Source: Lachnospiraceae bacterium MD335
GTDB lineage: Bacteria; Bacillota; Clostridia; Lachnospirales; Lachnospiraceae
Length of the DNA: 57,351 nucleotides
NCBI GenBank assembly: GCA_000403335.2
Contig: KE159617.1
Span: forward strand, 241,113 to 298,463
Reading direction: 5' to 3'
This document shows, piece after piece, positions 1 through 8,013 of the stretch (the stretch's first letter is position 1; each line of letters begins with the position of its first letter). Both the position numbers and the translations under genes were made by a program. Below the pieces are notes generated by a model. The model did not search any database. It was not told the origin of the DNA and saw nothing but the letters and a program-made list of their open reading frames with translations.

Positions 1-63
1 CCAGTCCGCGATAAGCTTTCTATATAGAGCAGCCTAATCAAATATTAGTATATACCATTTTTA

Positions 64-85
64 AGACAGATGAAAGCATCTGTCT
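64..85. terminator. Perfect stem-loop, possible terminator
   Basis: A 9-bp perfect stem (64-72 with 77-85) closes a 4-nt AAAG loop and is followed by a short T-rich run. It could end transcription entering from the left. No gene is visible between the window start and this hairpin. Confidence 0.5.
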
Positions 86-133
86 GTTTGTCGTACAAAT
101 TTATTACGTTGAATGCTTTTAAATATAGAAAAA

Positions 134-162
134 CAGCGAATAAACAAAATGTTTACTCGCTG
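134..162. terminator. Bidirectional terminator-like hairpin
   Basis: Arms 134-145 and 151-162 pair at 11 of 12 positions around a 5-nt loop. A-rich sequence lies on the left and on the right, so the hairpin has a T tract when read on the minus strand. It may end minus-strand transcription coming from the mobilisation genes. Confidence 0.5.
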
Positions 163-348
163 TAAAAAGAATCCTAACTGCAATGTTATCCTTATCTAAA
201 TGACATTGGCTTCGGCGCTCCTATTTTTTTTGTGGATTTGTAGACTATATTACAGGAATATGGTCTTGTTTACAAGAATTTTTTTAAATTTATATAATAA
301 AGTAGGAAGGAATGGGTGGGATTCCGCCGCAGTCGGCATTGTGCGTAA

Positions 349-473
349 TGTGTATAACTCCCCGTCTTATGGAGCTGTGGGCAACACTGTTTACAGGATG
401 TGGGAAAGCTGCCCTTTGCTTTTCCATATGCTGTGAATGGTGTTGTCCATAGCGGAATGGGGAGTTATGCACA
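349..473. other. Large imperfect palindrome bounded by DnaA-box-like 9-mers
   Basis: Roughly 55-60 nt on each side of about 412 form an inverted repeat with many transition mismatches. The outermost parts are TTATACACA on the minus strand (349-357) and TTATGCACA on the plus strand (465-473). Both fit the relaxed DnaA box TTWTNCACA. Short open frames cross it on both strands but are by-products of the symmetry. It lies just past the 3' end of the relaxase gene. A replication origin, a single-strand origin or a structured RNA are all possible. The remaining sequence from 163 to 519 shows nothing else I can support. Confidence 0.45.
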
Positions 474-519
474 TTTCCACGATGCTTTTTTGCTTTTAAA
501 GCCCTTTTCAGACAGGGAA

Positions 520-1893
520 TTATCGGGAAGGGTTATTATCCCGGTCTGGCTGTTCTTGTGCCTTTTTAGGCGGCTCTGTGCGCCCTAAATACTGGTTCAG
601 GTTCTCCAGTTTCCGGTTCAGCGATTTCAATTCTTTCTCGCTGTTTTTGTAGGTGGCAGTCAGTTCTTTTTTCTGTGCGGTCAGCGCCTGATATTCCGAT
701 TTCAGCTTGTCGATGTTCAAGCCTTTTAAGGAAATGCCCGCCTGTTCCAGCATACGCCTTGCGCCGCCATAAAGGATGATCTGGCTCTCATGCTTACGGA
801 AATAAGCGTCAGGGTTTTTGGACTTCTTATAGGCGGTATGATACGCTTTATTTGCCTTGTACTGCTCCGCATATTTGATAATTTCTGCAAGGTCTTTCAT
901 ACGGTTTTCTAGTTTCCGTACAGTCTGCTTTGCTTCCTTTCCGGTGGCGGCAGTGGCGGCGATTTTCTGTTCCAGTTCCTTAATCGAACCAACTTCATTG
1001 TACGCCTGTGCAGCAATCTTTAAATTTTCAACTGCCGCCCACCTTTGCAGTCCCGGACTGTTCTAGAATTTTTCATCAGAGGTGTCAATCAATCTCTTAT
1101 CCGCATAATCTCTTTTCGGGATAACTGCCTTCCGTTCCCGTTTCAATTCTATCCGTTCTTTGATACGTTCTTTTGTATATTCCCTGCCGAGTGACTTCAC
1201 ACTGCCACGCACAAAACGGTCTTTGCCAAGTGGACGGAAAGAGATAAATTTGGAGGCATCTTCCCCAAAGGCTTCGCCTTTTATCTCATAGCCTTTTGCC
1301 CGCATCAGGAGCAGAAATTCTTCATAGGTGGAGGATGCTTTGATGGCAGCGTTGATGTCTTTTCTTATCTGCGTTTTCCATGCTGTACCGTTCTTGTCTG
1401 ACTGCCATTCATTGTATTTTTTGCCACGTTCTCCACCGGGAATTATGACGGAAAGGTTATGCTCGTTGCACAGCTCGTCACTTAGTTTCCGGATGCGGTA
1501 ATAGCTTTGCTTGCAGTCATGATATTTATTATGTTCTATGTTGTCGGCGGCACAAAAAATGATGTGGTTATGGATGTGACCTTTATCAATGTGGGTGGTG
1601 ACAACATAAGAAAATTTCCCCTCTAAAACCTTGTCGGCAAGTTCTTTCCCTATCTGGTGCGCTTCATCAAAACTGACCTCACCGGGAGCGAAAGCCTGTA
1701 TCAAATGATAGGCTTTATTGGGGCTGTTTTCCCGGCAGTGGTCTAAGGTATATTTGAAGTCAATCGCTGCGGTTTCCGGCGCACAGGCATAGGAAGAAAT
1801 ATAGATGCTTTCGTCCGTTTTATCCGGGTTGCATATGTAGGCTACCGCTTTATCAACGGTTGCTGTGATAGCATGGATTTTTGTGTATGCCAT
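520..1893 (-). pseudogene. Relaxase (MobA/VirD2-like) interrupted by an amber stop
   Basis: The N-terminal 276 codons encode a conjugative relaxase. A HIDKGHIHNH metal-binding motif lies near residue 105, and an early region matches the usual catalytic start of the Tn1549-type relaxase family. Codon 277 is TAG at 1063-1065. The same frame then continues without a shift through NSPGLQRWA, an ELEQKI segment and a helical C-terminal part ending at 520, for about 457 codons in all. A single CAG to TAG change explains the stop. A 126-codon internal ORF (520-900) is the last part of this gene, not a separate gene. The start overlaps the upstream mobC by about 50 nt, which suggests coupled translation. 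Relaxase nicks oriT and leads the strand during mobilisation; a truncated product may keep nicking activity. Suppression of the stop cannot be excluded. Confidence 0.85.
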
Positions 1894-2183
1894 ACCTGTT
1901 TCATCAACTCCTTTACTTCGTCCATATCTTCCTGATAGACATAGTTTGTGCTGTTAATTCTTTTTGCAATCTGGTTCAGGCTGGAGCTGATCCGTCCAAG
2001 CTCCGTATTGTATTCCCGTAGGAAACTGTAATCCACATCATAGACGTATCCGTATAAAATCAGCTTCCGGATGAAAGCCGATTTGCTTTTCATGCCGGAC
2101 AGTTTAAACTTCTCGTCAAGGATATACTGCTCTTTATCATCTAAGTGAAATTCATTCCGGTTGGTTCGTGTCCTGTTTGCCAT
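1842..2183 (-). CDS. mobC: MobC-like relaxosome accessory protein
   Basis: This 113-residue protein has a ribbon-helix-helix-like N-terminus followed by the MobC signature: KSAFIRKLILYGY, then LGRISSSLNQIAKRIN. It would bind near oriT and help the relaxase open the DNA. The start at 2183 is chosen because a GAAAGGA Shine-Dalgarno lies about 12 nt upstream. A longer frame reaching 2291 has no such site and extends into the oriT-like region. It overlaps the relaxase start by about 50 nt. A second family member of the same length lies at 28047-28388. Confidence 0.85.
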   Translation of the reverse strand: MANRTRTNRNEFHLDDKEQYILDEKFKLSGMKSKSAFIRKLILYGYVYDVDYSFLREYNTELGRISSSLNQIAKRINSTNYVYQEDMDEVKELMKQVWHTQKSMLSQQPLIKR

Positions 2184-2365
2184 TTCTGCATTGTCCTTTC
2201 TAAATTTGGGCATAAAAAAACTGCTGTAACTTGTCTGGTTTACAACAGTCTGGTTTCGTGTCGGTTCAGTTTTTTTGATAGACTTATCCATGTGTTATTG
2301 TAGCAAATCTGCGGATAAAGGTCAAGGACTGGCAGAGAAAAGACAGAAAGAAAATCAAAGAGGGT

Positions 2366-2505
2366 TAGGGACACTTCCCTATGGAAATTTCATCAAACGG
2401 ACGGTAGGACGGAATGATGAATTTCGCCCATGTGTCCGGACATGGGCAGTGCTTGCTATTCTACCTACGACACTCCCGGAGGGTGTGTCGCAAATTATTA
2501 AATTT
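2366..2505. other. Candidate oriT with nested inverted repeats
   Basis: Upstream of mobC lie several inverted repeats: GAAATTTCATCA paired with TGATGAATTTC around 2385-2430, CCCATGT/ACATGGG around 2427-2447, and CGACACTCCC/GGGTGTGTCG around 2467-2491. An AGAGGGTTAGGG segment at about 2367 resembles a G-rich block near the second mobC (28526-28540). Position upstream of mobC and relaxase, plus clustered inverted repeats, is the usual oriT arrangement. The nick site itself is not identified. Confidence 0.5.
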
Positions 2506-2579
2506 TTAGAAAAAATGAGTTTCTACTTGATATTAGACGTTTAAACGTCTAGTATTGGATAAAAGATGGAGGGATAGAA

Positions 2580-2768
2580 ATGGAATATATATCGGTAAAA
2601 GAAGCATCTTTAAAATGGGGGATTTCGGAACGGAGAATACAACGCTTATGTTTAGAGGAAAGGGTAGCCGGAGCAATTAGGTTTAGCAGGGTTTGGATGA
2701 TACCAAAAGATGCAGAGAAACCAGCAGATGCCCGCATAAGAGAAGAGAGGATGAAAAGACATGAATAA
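2580..2768 (+). CDS. Small excisionase/MerR-like HTH protein
   Basis: The 62-residue protein begins MEYISVKEASLKWGISERRIQRLC, a compact winged-helix DNA-binding domain of the excisionase or helix-turn-helix 17 type, followed by a basic tail. A GGAGGGATAG ribosome site precedes the ATG. The stop overlaps the response-regulator start by 8 nt, so the two are one transcript. Its role may be to regulate this cassette or to act as a DNA-architecture factor. No attachment site for an integrase is visible beside it. Confidence 0.7.
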   Translation: MEYISVKEASLKWGISERRIQRLCLEERVAGAIRFSRVWMIPKDAEKPADARIREERMKRHE

Positions 2769-3462
2769 GGTTTTGATTATTGATGATGATAAAGAGCTTT
2801 GTATGCTTATGGCAAAGTGTATTGAGCAGGAAAATCTTAGTGTGGTTGTTGCTAATGGTGGCATAGAAGGACTGCGGATATTGGAGGAAGATAAAGATAG
2901 CTGTTCACTTATTATTCTTGATATTATGATGCCCGATTTAGATGGTTTTCAAGTGTTGCAGCAAATAAGACAGACAAGCAATATTCCTGTCCTTATGCTG
3001 ACTGCAAAAAGCGATGAAGAAGATAAAGTGTCAGGCTTGCGGATGGGGGCGGATGATTACCTGACAAAGCCATTTAGCATTAATGAGCTTATGGCACGGG
3101 TAAATTCCTTAATCCGGCGTTATACCCTGCTTAATCCTGTTTCCAGTCCTGAAACAGACTGCATGACGTTTCAGGGGATGACGATTGACAGCCTTAACCG
3201 CCTTGTTTTTCAAGGGAATGAACAGATTGAGCTTACGGGAAAAGAATTTGACCTGCTTTCTTTTCTGGCATCAAATAAGGGTAAAGTATTTACAAAAAAG
3301 CAGATTTATACGCAGGTTTGGGCGGAAGAATATGCTTTTGACGACAGTAATATCATGTCATTTATCAGCAAATTGAGGAAAAAAATTGAACCAGATCCGG
3401 AACATCTGTTTTACATTTTGACTGTCCGTGGCGTTGGCTACCGTTTTAACAGGGAGGCTTGA
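2761..3462 (+). CDS. OmpR/PhoB-family response regulator
   Basis: The 233-residue protein has a receiver domain (residues 1-115; acidic patch near D9-D10, phospho-acceptor Asp about D54 in LIILDIMMPD, conserved Lys in TKPF) and a C-terminal winged helix (about 140-230; ending VRGVGYRFN). It pairs with the kinase that starts 2 nt after its stop. The transporter genes downstream carry three 11-bp-spaced repeats, the usual form of an OmpR-family binding site, so it probably activates the ABC operon in response to a cell-envelope-active peptide. The exact stimulus is inferred. Confidence 0.9.
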   Translation: MNKVLIIDDDKELCMLMAKCIEQENLSVVVANGGIEGLRILEEDKDSCSLIILDIMMPDLDGFQVLQQIRQTSNIPVLMLTAKSDEEDKVSGLRMGADDYLTKPFSINELMARVNSLIRRYTLLNPVSSPETDCMTFQGMTIDSLNRLVFQGNEQIELTGKEFDLLSFLASNKGKVFTKKQIYTQVWAEEYAFDDSNIMSFISKLRKKIEPDPEHLFYILTVRGVGYRFNREA

Positions 3463-3463
3463 C

Positions 3464-4387
3464 ATGAGTATTAACCCATTTTTATTGATTATGTTTTGCA
3501 TAGCTTTGTTGGTAATCCTATTTCTTTTCACAAAACTCAGGCGTGTACGGGGGCAGTTGTCTATTATTGAGGAAGCGCTTGAAGATATAAAATCTGGGAA
3601 CTTAAACCGCCGTATGCTGACTAAGAAAAATGATATGACAAGAAAAATCTGCTATGGAATAAATGAGATTGCAATGAATAGCCAGACGCAGCTTATCAGA
3701 CAAAAACAGTCTGAACAGGCATACAAGAGGTTAATGACCAGCATCTCCCACGATGTCAAAACTCCTCTTGCTTCTCTGGTCGGTTATTTGGAAGCAATCG
3801 AATGTAAGATAGTCGCAGGAGAAGAAAAAGACGAATACGTCCATGTCGCATTTGAGAAAGCTCATTACTTAAAGCATTTTGTAGAAAATCTCTTTGAATG
3901 GGTGAAGCTGGATTCCGGAGAACAGATTTTTCATTTTGAAGTTTTAGACCTAAACGAATTATCCCGGAATATTATAGTTGATTGGATTTCTGTTTTAGAA
4001 AATAGTAATTTTGACTATGCGTTTGATATACCGGAAGCAGAATATCTTATGCGTATAGATGCAAACGCTTATAGCCGCATCCTCAACAATCTGTTGCAGA
4101 ATGTCCTTATCCATAGCAAGGGAAGTAAAATAGTATTCCATGTTTTTGAAGATAATCTGCAAGCTAAAATCACTATAACAGATAATGGAAAAGGAATATC
4201 TCCCGATCACCTGCCACATATTTTTGAAAGAATGTATCAATGCGATCAGTCAAGGTCTGCTGGTGGAAATGGATTAGGCTTATCAATCGTAAAAGAACTT
4301 GTAGCTGCTCACAAAGGAACAATTACCGTTGACAGCACTCCCGATAGGGGGACTACATTTACCTTATTACTTCCGAAATCCCTGTAA
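3464..4387 (+). CDS. Sensor histidine kinase
   Basis: The ATG at 3464 follows an AGGGAGG site inside the end of the regulator gene; a longer frame starting at 3428 is an artefact. The protein is 307 residues. It has one membrane helix (about 5-25), a short linker, a HisKA domain with phospho-acceptor His96 in SISHDVKTPL, and a HATPase domain with N box (NNLLQN), DNGKGIS and GGNGLGLSIV. There is almost no extracellular sensor domain, as in small kinases (BceS/LanK type) that sense through a partner transporter. That resemblance supports a peptide-antibiotic sensing role but does not prove it. Confidence 0.88.
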   Translation: MSINPFLLIMFCIALLVILFLFTKLRRVRGQLSIIEEALEDIKSGNLNRRMLTKKNDMTRKICYGINEIAMNSQTQLIRQKQSEQAYKRLMTSISHDVKTPLASLVGYLEAIECKIVAGEEKDEYVHVAFEKAHYLKHFVENLFEWVKLDSGEQIFHFEVLDLNELSRNIIVDWISVLENSNFDYAFDIPEAEYLMRIDANAYSRILNNLLQNVLIHSKGSKIVFHVFEDNLQAKITITDNGKGISPDHLPHIFERMYQCDQSRSAGGNGLGLSIVKELVAAHKGTITVDSTPDRGTTFTLLLPKSL

Positions 4388-4444
4388 TAATACGGGGATT
4401 TTTCAGTTTGTCAAATTTCGCTTAACTGTAAAAGCATGAAAAAA

Positions 4445-4487
4445 GCAAGGTTTCGGCAAGGTTTTGGCAAGGTTAGCGTGATAGAAT
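4445..4487 (+). promoter_or_regulatory. Triple 11-bp direct repeat and -10 element
   Basis: GCAAGGTTT occurs at 4445, 4456 and 4467, exactly one helical turn apart (third copy GCAAGGTTA). A TAGAAT -10-like hexamer follows at 4482-4487. This arrangement is typical of tandem OmpR/PhoB-type regulator binding in place of a -35 element. It sits between the two-component genes and the ABC operon, so the regulator at 2761-3462 is the natural candidate. Confidence 0.75.
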
Positions 4488-4494
4488 AGCAAAT

Positions 4495-4566
4495 ATGAAA
4501 AGGAGGTAAAATCCTCTGCTCCTGCAAGGGCAGTCGCATTTTGCTTCGCAAAACAAGGAGGATTGC
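4495..4566 (+). promoter_or_regulatory. Structured 5' leader able to mask the Shine-Dalgarno site
   Basis: AATCCTC at 4510-4516 is the exact complement of GAGGATT at 4558-4564, which contains the ribosome site of the ABC ATPase gene. Between the arms lie two hairpins: CTGC/GCAG (about 4522-4533) and TTTTGC/GCAAAA (about 4539-4553). A second leader before parB (16345-16398) has the same three stems with compensating changes. Unique to this copy is an upstream mini-ORF ATG AAA AGG AGG TAA (4495-4509), whose GGAGG could compete for the anti-SD. Confidence 0.65.
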
Positions 4567-4567
4567 A

Positions 4568-5491
4568 ATGAGCAAATATGTAATTGAAACAAAAAATCTT
4601 ACCAAACAATACGGAACACAGAAAAGCGTTGCGGATTTGAATATCCATGTAAAGCAAGGACGCATCTATGGTCTGCTTGGCAGGAATGGAGCTGGAAAGA
4701 CAACGACAATGAAAATGCTGCTTGGGTTGACACAGCCCACTTCCGGGGAAGTTACAATTTGGGGAAAGCCCCTGCGGACAAATGAAAAGAAGCTGTTGCC
4801 CCGGATTGGCTGTCTGATTGAATCACCCGGATTTTATCCAAATCTAACCGCCACAGAAAACCTGCGTATTTTTGCTACCCTGCGGGGAGTGCCGAACCGC
4901 AATGCAATTAAAAATGCACTTGATTTAGTGGGGCTTCCCTATAAAGACAAAAAGCTGTTTTCCCAATATTCGCTTGGAATGAAGCAGCGATTGGCGATTG
5001 CCCTTGCCATTATGCACGACCCGGAGCTTTTGATTTTGGACGAACCGATTAACGGTCTTGACCCAATCGGAATTGCGGAAGTGCGCTCTTTTATCCGTGA
5101 CCTCTGTACTGAAAGGGGGAAAACGATATTGATTTCCAGCCATATTCTTTCCGAAATTGCATTGCTGGCTGATGATATAGGAATTATTGACCACGGCGCA
5201 TTATTGGAGGAAGAAAGCCTTGCAGAGCTGGAAGCAAAGAGCAGCAGACATATCCGTTTTACCGTTTCCAGTACAACACAGGCGGCAAGGATTTTAGAAC
5301 GCAATTTCCATGAAACGCAGTTTACTATACAGGACGACCACAAAATGCGTCTGCATAATTTAGATATTTCAGTTGGAGATATTGTAACAGCTTTTGTCGA
5401 AAATGGGCTTACCGTATCAGAAGCCTATGTCTGCGAAGAAAGCCTTGAAGATTATTTCAAGCGTGTAACAGGGGGTGAGGGGATTGCTTGA
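4568..5491 (+). CDS. ABC transporter ATPase, lantibiotic-immunity (LanF/BcrA) type
   Basis: This 307-residue cytoplasmic subunit powers a peptide or antibiotic exporter. Walker A is GRNGAGKTT (near residue 40), the signature is YSLGMKQR, Walker B is LLILDEPINGLDP and the switch is SSHILSE. It matches the LanF/BcrA group in length and C-terminal extension. The start at 4568 follows AAGGAGG; an ORF start at 4541 would translate the leader hairpin. It overlaps the first permease by 17 nt. Regulation probably involves the response regulator and the leader RNA. No lantibiotic structural or modification gene is nearby, so it appears to be a stand-alone resistance cassette. Confidence 0.9.
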   Translation: MSKYVIETKNLTKQYGTQKSVADLNIHVKQGRIYGLLGRNGAGKTTTMKMLLGLTQPTSGEVTIWGKPLRTNEKKLLPRIGCLIESPGFYPNLTATENLRIFATLRGVPNRNAIKNALDLVGLPYKDKKLFSQYSLGMKQRLAIALAIMHDPELLILDEPINGLDPIGIAEVRSFIRDLCTERGKTILISSHILSEIALLADDIGIIDHGALLEEESLAELEAKSSRHIRFTVSSTTQAARILERNFHETQFTIQDDHKMRLHNLDISVGDIVTAFVENGLTVSEAYVCEESLEDYFKRVTGGEGIA

Positions 5492-6257
5492 TCTTGTAAA
5501 GTGTGAATTTTGGAAGTTGAAACGGAAAGGCTTGTTTAAAATCGCTCTCTTTACGGCTGTTTTATTCCCTGTTTTTAATATTATGCTTTTATCAGAGGGA
5601 AGTTTAGCAGATGTTATGAGCAGTGTGCGTGGGGAAAGCGGTTTCTTACTTCTGATCCCGATATTAGTAATTATAGCTGCTAACCTGTTTTTTGAAGAAC
5701 ACGATAACGACACCTTAAAAAATCTTCTTTGCGTTCCAATTTCAAAAAGTCACTTAGTCATAGCAAAGGTTACTGTACTTTTTCTGTTTTCAGTTGCTTA
5801 TGAACTGTTAGGCTTTTGTATTGGTATCTTAATTGCTCTTGCACAGGGTATTTCTTTAAATGGGTGGGCTTTACAGCTGTTCCTTACATTTTGTACAGGT
5901 ATTTTACTTTGGGCGGCAGCTCTGCCATGTATTATCCTTGTGGTCTGGTGCAATAAGTCCTATATAATTTCTGTCATAATCGCTTTCTTCTATACACTGC
6001 TTGGATTTGCATTGCACCTAAGTGATGCCATTATGATGAAACCATTAGGGCTGAATATCAGCACATTTATTCCTGTACCTATGGTCTTTCGGTGGCTGTA
6101 TCAGTTTAAGGTGCCGGAAGGGAAGATTATGACAGACTTTTACAACCGTCTAAGCCCGTACTTTGTATCAACGCCTGTCATATTTGCGGTACTGATTGCG
6201 GAAGCGATTGTATGTATTATATTGGTTACACGGGTTTATCAAAAACAGGAAGCATAA
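5475..6257 (+). CDS. ABC transporter permease, MutE/EpiE-like
   Basis: The 260-residue membrane protein has about six hydrophobic segments and the typical opening (LVKCEFWKLKRKG) of lantibiotic-immunity permeases. The N-terminal part has FFEEHDNDTLKNLL, a conserved loop after the second helix. Translation seems to begin at GTG 5475, inside the end of the ATPase gene and preceded by AGGGG, which implies coupling. It should form a heteromeric channel with the next permease and remove or expel membrane-active peptides. Substrate is inferred from family only. Confidence 0.85.
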   Translation: MRGLLDLVKCEFWKLKRKGLFKIALFTAVLFPVFNIMLLSEGSLADVMSSVRGESGFLLLIPILVIIAANLFFEEHDNDTLKNLLCVPISKSHLVIAKVTVLFLFSVAYELLGFCIGILIALAQGISLNGWALQLFLTFCTGILLWAAALPCIILVVWCNKSYIISVIIAFFYTLLGFALHLSDAIMMKPLGLNISTFIPVPMVFRWLYQFKVPEGKIMTDFYNRLSPYFVSTPVIFAVLIAEAIVCIILVTRVYQKQEA

Positions 6258-6270
6258 CAGGAGGTTTTAT

Positions 6271-7095
6271 ATGTTATCTATTGTCTTAACAGAATTACAA
6301 AAGATAAAGCGGTATCATATTCTGCTGATCGGCGTTATAGGAATGGCTCTTTCACCTATTCTTGGGCTTATCACACAGAATGTTGCGATTGAAGAAGCAA
6401 AAAATCCGAATTTTGACCTTAGCGCATTAGTAGACAGCACAATTTGGAACAATGCAACCGTATTTATGCCTATTATTTTTACTCTGATTGGTGGTTATCT
6501 GATAAACAGGGAGTATACGGACGACACATTGAAAAATGTCTTAGTTGTTCCTGTTTCATTCCCTAAATTATTAACAGGGAAATTGACTGCTATCGGCATT
6601 TTATCCCTTATATTGGGAATGTATAGTTTCATAATCACAATTATTGTCGGCATTTTTGCGGGGCTTCCCGGTTTGGATATTTTTACTTTGACAAAAGGTA
6701 TGTTTTATATGTTGGGGATTTCCATTTGCATTTATATTGCTGTTCTTCCGATTATCGCCTTTTGTGGAAGAACACCGGGATTTTTTATGGGCGGTTCGGT
6801 GATTGCCTTTGTATTGGGCTATTGCAGTATGTTTTTTAAAAGTGGTCTGCTTAGAAATATTTATCCTTTTTTAGCTTCTTTTACGGTGATTGGTTTTGAC
6901 ACCACATCATATATCAGCGCAAAAAGTAAGGCAAGTGTTCCACTGGGGCTTGCGTCGCTTGGCGCAATGCTGTTGATTTCAGCCTTTATTATCGCAATCT
7001 CTAAAACACCGGGCGAAGCTAAAACAAAGCAGAAAAAAAATAACATTTCCCTGCGTCCTGCGCAGAGAGAACGTATAAAGACAAACAGATATTGA
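6271..7095 (+). CDS. ABC transporter permease, MutG-like
   Basis: The 274-residue second permease has about six membrane helices. It carries INREYTDDTLKNVLVVPVS, the same loop as in the preceding permease, so the two are paralogous halves of one LanEG-type channel. The start at 6271 has AGGAGG 7 nt upstream; an earlier in-frame start at 6196 lies inside the previous gene and lacks a ribosome site. The C-terminus is basic and cytoplasmic. Confidence 0.85.
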   Translation: MLSIVLTELQKIKRYHILLIGVIGMALSPILGLITQNVAIEEAKNPNFDLSALVDSTIWNNATVFMPIIFTLIGGYLINREYTDDTLKNVLVVPVSFPKLLTGKLTAIGILSLILGMYSFIITIIVGIFAGLPGLDIFTLTKGMFYMLGISICIYIAVLPIIAFCGRTPGFFMGGSVIAFVLGYCSMFFKSGLLRNIYPFLASFTVIGFDTTSYISAKSKASVPLGLASLGAMLLISAFIIAISKTPGEAKTKQKKNNISLRPAQRERIKTNRY

Positions 7096-7119
7096 TTGAA
7101 GAAAGCGAGGAGTTTTTAA

Positions 7120-7389
7120 ATGAAAGAAAAAGTTTTAAGTATGATTGCACTTATTACCGTTTTTGTACCATTGACAGCAGCCTTTGTATGGAAGTCGGAT
7201 TCCCCTGCCGCAACAGCTATCATCATAGGATATTGTATTTTTGCCGCAGTTAGCTTTGTATATGCCCTTTTCCTTTTTGTAAAAATGAAACTTAGGGATA
7301 TTAACACCAAAATTGCGCTTGGTGTTAATGCGGTTTATGTTGTAGGGATTTTGGTTACAGTAATTATTCCTCACCTGTTAAACAGATAA
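7120..7389 (+). CDS. Small three-helix membrane protein
   Basis: The 89-residue protein is nearly all hydrophobic. It has three predicted membrane segments (about 7-24, 30-50, 64-84), with a short basic loop KMKLRDINTK between the second and third. It lies 24 nt after the permease gene with a GCGAGGAG ribosome site. I do not recognise the family. Position inside the ABC operon suggests an accessory or immunity role. Confidence 0.65.
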   Translation: MKEKVLSMIALITVFVPLTAAFVWKSDSPAATAIIIGYCIFAAVSFVYALFLFVKMKLRDINTKIALGVNAVYVVGILVTVIIPHLLNR

Positions 7390-7409
7390 ATTATGGAAAG
7401 GTTGATGAT

Positions 7410-7880
7410 ATGTATCATAAAAAAATATTTTCTCTTGTGCTTGTGTGTACTTTAGCAATAGGCTTATCCCTCACAGGCTGTTCAAAAGATGAAATTCTGG
7501 ATCAGTATAATAATGTTGTTCAATTAGCCGGAAATGCAACGCTGACAGGGGATTTATCTCTTAAAGGGAAACGGACGTATGGTGATGACCATTATACTGG
7601 AACTTATGTAGCAGACTATAAGGACTTTTCCAAAACAGAATATCTTTTTGGTGGAACTTCTATCGAGCGTGAAAATGGCAAAGATATTTCTGTTTCCTGC
7701 GACTTGGAAATTACCGAGGGAACAGCGCAAGTGTTTTGGGTTTCCGGCAGTGATGATCCGGTAATCCTGCTTGAAGCAACTGACAGCTATTCAGAAACAA
7801 TAACACTGCCGGAAGGCGGGAACTATATTGGCATTACTGGAAATAATTTTACAGGTCATGTAGAGTTGGATATAAAATAG
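7410..7880 (+). CDS. Secreted lipoprotein of the ABC cassette
   Basis: The 156-residue protein has a lipoprotein signal peptide with lipobox LTGC (Cys24). The mature part is mainly beta-strand-like, with no known catalytic motif. It follows the small membrane protein by 20 nt and precedes a stem-loop, so it is the last gene of the operon. In lantibiotic systems a surface lipoprotein (LanI) can bind the peptide. This protein is a plausible functional analogue, but I see no sequence match that proves it. Confidence 0.7.
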   Translation: MYHKKIFSLVLVCTLAIGLSLTGCSKDEILDQYNNVVQLAGNATLTGDLSLKGKRTYGDDHYTGTYVADYKDFSKTEYLFGGTSIERENGKDISVSCDLEITEGTAQVFWVSGSDDPVILLEATDSYSETITLPEGGNYIGITGNNFTGHVELDIK

Positions 7881-7899
7881 TAAATTGCTAAGTTACTGT

Positions 7900-7934
7900 A
7901 CGATAACATTGCCATATAGCGGCGATGTTATCGT
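7900..7934. terminator. Stem-loop after the defence cassette
   Basis: Ten perfect pairs (7900-7909 with 7925-7934), extended inward by a GCC/GGC pairing, form a strong symmetrical hairpin 20 nt after the lipoprotein stop. There is no clear T tract, so it may be an RNA-stabilising 3' end or an operator rather than a classical terminator. Confidence 0.5.
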
Positions 7935-8013
7935 ATGGGAGAGATGTTTTGCAGTTATTGATAAAAGGAAAATGAGATAAAAATAGATTTGTGGAATTGA
8001 ATAGGTGATTATT

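Noticed and set aside
200-472. Short overlapping ORFs on both strands near the window start
   Set aside because: They arise from the palindrome symmetry, have no ribosome sites and no family resemblance.
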